From Phoronis australis (Eukaryota > Phoronida > Phoronidae): a stretch of 64,000 bases of DNA. The stretch covers positions 164,610-228,609 of the forward strand of contig NMRA01000575.1 of NCBI GenBank assembly GCA_002633005.1. The letters run 5' to 3'. The position numbers were made by a program, and so were the translations under genes. Positions 60,290 through 64,000 of this stretch are shown here, in pieces; position 1 is the stretch's first letter, and each line of letters starts with the position of its first letter. The notes under the pieces are model-generated. The model had not been told where the DNA came from. It searched no databases and saw only the letters and a list, made by a program, of their open reading frames with translations.

Positions 60290-61622
60290 GTTCAGTCAAC
60301 AGAGAGTGCACTTTAACAAGGGGGTTGGGGTGATCTACAGAAAACAAGGAAATAAAACATAAACAAATGTAAAGAAATTAGAACAAGGTAACAAAGACAT
60401 GGCTGCAGATTGCTGTCTCTACCTCTTATTAATAAAATTTAAATGGTAATTTAAAACAATGGCTTGACATTATTTCATTTGCGAACACCATTCGAAAAAT
60501 TCTGGATCTGCCACTGCCATTGAAAATCCTGGAATACCAATTCAATCCGACAATATCGGACTTGTTACAGTAAATCTACTTTACAAAGAACAAAAACAAC
60601 ATTGAAGTCACCATGGTAGATTCGTCCAGACGTTAATCTTTCACTAAGTAACAATGTTTCCCTGACTTTATATGTGGTACAAGTACATAGTCTGTAATTT
60701 CATGAACATAAAATCCCACGCAAATACGGTATACTTTATCTATACAGCCAACAGCATCATGCGAGCATAAGGGATGACAAAAAATACTTACATTTTTCTT
60801 CACCAGGTCCAGGTCCCGAGCCCGACGTAGTCGATCGGCTCAGCCTCTCACGAATCACGGCTCGACGAGCTGGTCAAACTCATAAGGCCATCCAGGAAAA
60901 CCGACATGAATTCCCGGCGTTGTCATTTACTCCCCGCACAATTGCTTCCTTCCAATGTCCGTTTTCGTCAACTGCCTTCATTTTCAGCCCATCTTCCATT
61001 TTGAAACGGCTACTTTTGACTTGAGAGCAAAAACAACAACACAGCTATCCTCACGTGTTGTACCGCACTCATTACTCACCACCATGCGCGAGTTAGGTCC
61101 TTATAGACATGTTCACCAAAATGAAATTGCTGTTTTCTTGTTAAACTATAGAGTATGATTTTACTTACATTTCGATAACTTAACATGCGAATAGTTTAAA
61201 GATGACAATTATAAGTCGATTTTGACGTCTTCCTTTGTTGACAGTGAAACCGCATCACCGCGTAGTAATCTTGTGTGATGATTCTCTGAGTGTGCAGGGC
61301 TAGCCTAGACTGAAAGTGAAATATCTCGGCCAAGACTTCATCGATTTTCGTGGGAGAAGAACGCTTGTTTTCAGAATTTTAAGAGGAATTTTGTTGATGA
61401 ACTTTTTACATGTCGTTGAAACAGGCGAAAATACAAACACGCGAGTCATATTTCTTCAGGCAGTCTTCACGGGCAATAAACTGTAATCGACCGAATAGAT
61501 CTGTCGACCGCAGATCTACCCTGTGGTTTTTGTCTTGATCCCAGACCGCCCCGAGTTGCTCAAGATGCCAACTCGGGACGGTCTCTCACGAGGTTTTAGC
61601 GTTATGTATAACACTCGGCGAA
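60290..61622. repeat. Large inverted repeat, right arm, outer block
   Basis: Reverse complement of 52347-53670, ending GAGGTTTTAGCGTTATG. It includes GTGCAGGGCTAGCCT and the GACCGCCCCGAGTTGCTCAAG hairpin end. Confidence 0.85.
60792..60999 (-). pseudogene. Tudor-like coding exon, right copy
   Basis: Minus strand: MEDGLKMKAVDENGHWKEAI and VRGVNDNAGNSCRF, then after a one-base frame change PGWPYEFDQLVEP and a stop; the block ends in a GTAAGTA donor (60786-60791). It is clearly paralogous to 52979-53180 and keeps the GW more faithfully. F-x-GW-x-x-E-x-D is typical of Tudor/Agenet-like domains. The function is not determined. Confidence 0.5.
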
Positions 61623-61781
61623 CATGTTACTCCGTACGCTGCTAAGACTAATCGGACAAATAGGATGTTTCACAAGCACATATGTTTTAAAGACCTGAAC
61701 ACCATGTACAATATGTACGCACTAGTGTATAATGCACATACTTGAAGTAGAGTTTTCTTGCAAGCACAGGTTCTTGCATGG

Positions 61782-62257
61782 TTATCTGGACTGAGAACTA
61801 TCAGCAGTTCCGTGTTGTCGAGTCACCCACGTTTCGGCGTGTGAGTCGAACGGACGAACCTTGACATTGCCAAACTGCGAGCTGGAGGTAGTTTCTAATA
61901 TAAAACAAGAGCGCCTGTGTGTTACTATCCGATTCATTTCGCTGAATCCTAATTCACATTCAGCTGTACTGCAATGAAGAGTCTTATGCATAGGTCCAGT
62001 TGTCCCAGAGTACGTGGTAAGTTGTTTCCTCTGTCTTCGCCATATTTGCGAACTCATGCATTCCTCTGATTACCGTTCTGGCAACCAGCCCAAACCGATC
62101 TGAAATACGCCCGACTTCGTTCTCGCCATGTTTTATCCCAGATCCCATCAGCCACGTTTAGAGATTCAAGAAGATGCTCGCCAAAATATTCGTCAACAAT
62201 ATTATAGCTTAGTAGTGCCTCGATATCGCAAGCTTTCGTAACAAGACTACGCCCCAC
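61782..62257 (-). pseudogene. hAT transposase C-terminal remnant
   Basis: Two minus-strand frames. The first (62257-62054) has SYNIVDEYFGEHLLESLNVA; the second (62057-61782) has LHCSTAECELGFSEMNRIVT then VRPFDSHAETWV. STAE-CE-GFS-MN-I is the hAT dimerisation-region signature, close to ZMYM/ZNF862-type domesticated proteins. It binds partner subunits in intact transposases. A frameshift and missing upstream DDE regions mark it as a pseudogene. Next to it, 62275-62400 has two diverged copies of a CGTAGGC[G/A]CTAC unit. Confidence 0.75.
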
Positions 62258-64000
62258 TATACCATCACTTACTGTACGTAGGCGCTACTTAAGTAAAGGA
62301 TGCTTGGCTGCACATATGTCCCACTGTAACGTAATTCACGGTGCGTAGGCACTACGTTTCAATACCAAAAGCTGGTTGGCTGCGCCTACGTGCACCCACG
62401 CTCCACTACAGCACTGGAATTGAAGCATTTTGTAATGAGGCTCCAAACTGCTGGTGTTTAGCCAAAGTTTCGGGACATTATTTTCTCCCTATATTCTAAG
62501 TAATCTAGTTGCTTTCTATGTTACCCAAAACCAAACGAGATATGATTCCAGTACAAAATCAATGCTCATCCCCAACGACGTTGAACTCTATACAAGCACG
62601 ACAATGCAATTCTTTCTCCAAATTATAATGCGTTACTTAATAAATATACACATTTTTTGACCTATTCCATGATCATTTTGCCTGGAAAGATTAATTTCTG
62701 TAATATGTTATATTCTGTTGATTAACTTGTATCTGCTGTTCCAGAATATTTGAAAGGGTTCTTTTTCAGTATTTTGTTCAATAGCTTCCTCGATTGTAGG
62801 TAACATGATTATCATGTCATTTTTATGTGTTTTATGGTTTTCTCATCACCGTGTACGCTATGTTTTAGTTCATCCATGCCTTTTCATCATGAAATGTTCT
62901 AGCCCAACTGTGCTATGCTGATTTAATTACCCTTCTTAAAGGTATGGTCCTTATCAAGGAAGAAATTTCACAAGTCCAAGGGTCGAAGGTAAATTGGAGG
63001 GTGACGAAATATTTGATAAAAACACCGACAATCGTCAATCTATCACCAGACATCACATCATCAGAGGAAATGTTGAGAACTAAATATAGCGACATATACA
63101 ATGTATTGACCAAATTAAAGCGCAACATTGTCTCTGAACTAGTTATTAAATTTGCAAAAACAGAATAAAAATGTAGTGCAGTACAGTTTACACCAAAACA
63201 TTTTCCCCATAAACGCTTCTAAATCAGGATGTATATGCTTACCATAAGTAAATAAATGATACACCTGTATGTGTATCTATCAGATAGTGCTAAAACCTCT
63301 CTACCCCCACACCCCACGATCCCCTGGACCCACAACCCCCACAACCCACTCGACCCACCACCTGTGGCGATAGATGTACACTGTAACTGCGATTTTTATA
63401 CATTTCATAATCATATAACGTCGTTGACTGACTCCCCATACAGTGGTGGCTCTACCGGTGGGGGGGGTTCAGGAGGTTTAAACCCCCTTGGGACAGGAAC
63501 AAAAATAAAAATTAAAAAGCGTTGCCAGCAAAACAAAAAAGTGCACTGCCAGCGTGCCTACACTCCAAGTAAACCAGTTCGAAGAAACTACATGTAAGGG
63601 GTTCACCCGAAAAGTATAATTTCTTTCGATTGTGATTTGCTGTAATCACGAAAAGCAACGCATTTCGAGTTTCCGTGGCTCATCGGCAAATCGTGCGGAG
63701 TTCTGAAGTAGCTAAGCACTTTAAATAGATCCACCGAGGAACAAGCAGATTTTTAGCTGATTTTTTAAGGAGCTAGGGAAAATACTGTGGTACCGCAACC
63801 CTCACAATCATGCGAGTCTATGTACAACGATTTTACCTCATTACACTCCTCACATTTGTAACTTGAATTTGACTGGTGTATAATAAAGTTGTCTTGCGCA
63901 ATAATCATACGGTGTATATGCAATGTGTTTACTTAAAAAAACGATCAACTCGTTTTCTGAAGAATTGCTGTTGTAGCGATTGCTGTGGTTTGGTAGCGAG
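62258..64000. other. No recognised gene; C-rich tract
   Basis: AT-rich sequence. A CCCCCACA/CCCAC-rich simple tract lies at about 63303-63362. The short ORFs at 62944-63168 and 63256-63597 show no known domain. Confidence 0.4.

Overview
This is a eukaryotic, intron-containing draft-assembly window with N-gaps at 18093-18628 and 32328-32692 and a single N at 34098. The gene and transposon content fits an invertebrate, most likely a marine one such as a hemichordate, amphioxus, echinoderm or mollusc. The basis is the animal tandem-domain receptor tyrosine phosphatase, THAP/TTAA DNA transposons, a Ngaro-like tyrosine-recombinase retrotransposon, and a LINE whose ORF2 begins with a 2A peptide. 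I cannot name the species.

1-15901 (+): the 3' half of one host gene, a receptor-type protein tyrosine phosphatase. Eleven coding exons join into one 1326-nt frame (441 aa plus stop). They give the C-terminal part of an active D1 domain (WPD and HCSAGVGRTG intact) and a complete D2 domain with an altered active site, resembling the R2B (kappa/mu/rho) subfamily. The N-terminal and extracellular exons lie upstream of the window. The last large intron (8032-15283) holds a 5.0-kb THAP/TTAA transposon, itself split by a second TTAA transposon.

16395-25600: downstream sequence with a truncated THAP/TTAA-family copy, an assembly gap, a Harbinger (HARBI1-like) transposase fragment, a degenerate CACTGCGG-rich repeat, and a 433-bp tandem repeat.

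25659-41755: best read as one minus-strand Ngaro-like retrotransposon. It has split repeats in the order A1 - ORFs - B1 - A2 - B2 and coding remnants for an SGNH hydrolase, a gag-like region, reverse transcriptase, RNase H and tyrosine recombinase. It has been opened by an L1/Tx1-type LINE (+), a CR1/Jockey-type LINE (-), a THAP-bearing stretch and another THAP/TTAA element.

42890-48000 (-): a longer copy of the same CR1/Jockey-type LINE. It has ORF1 (coiled coil plus RRM-like) and ORF2 (hydrophobic leader, 2A motif DVEENPGP, endonuclease, reverse transcriptase), all carrying stops, frameshifts or deletions.

49834-64000: a further THAP/TTAA element; a large imperfect inverted repeat (about 52347-56860 against 58830-61622) whose arms both carry a short Tudor-like coding exon with a splice donor; a THAP/TTAA element inserted in the left arm; and a hAT transposase remnant. 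Nothing coding is recognised in the last 1.7 kb.

The most unusual item is a convergent antisense ORF with the cysteine signature of the P2X7 intracellular (ballast) domain, carried inside the THAP/TTAA transposon in both copies present here.
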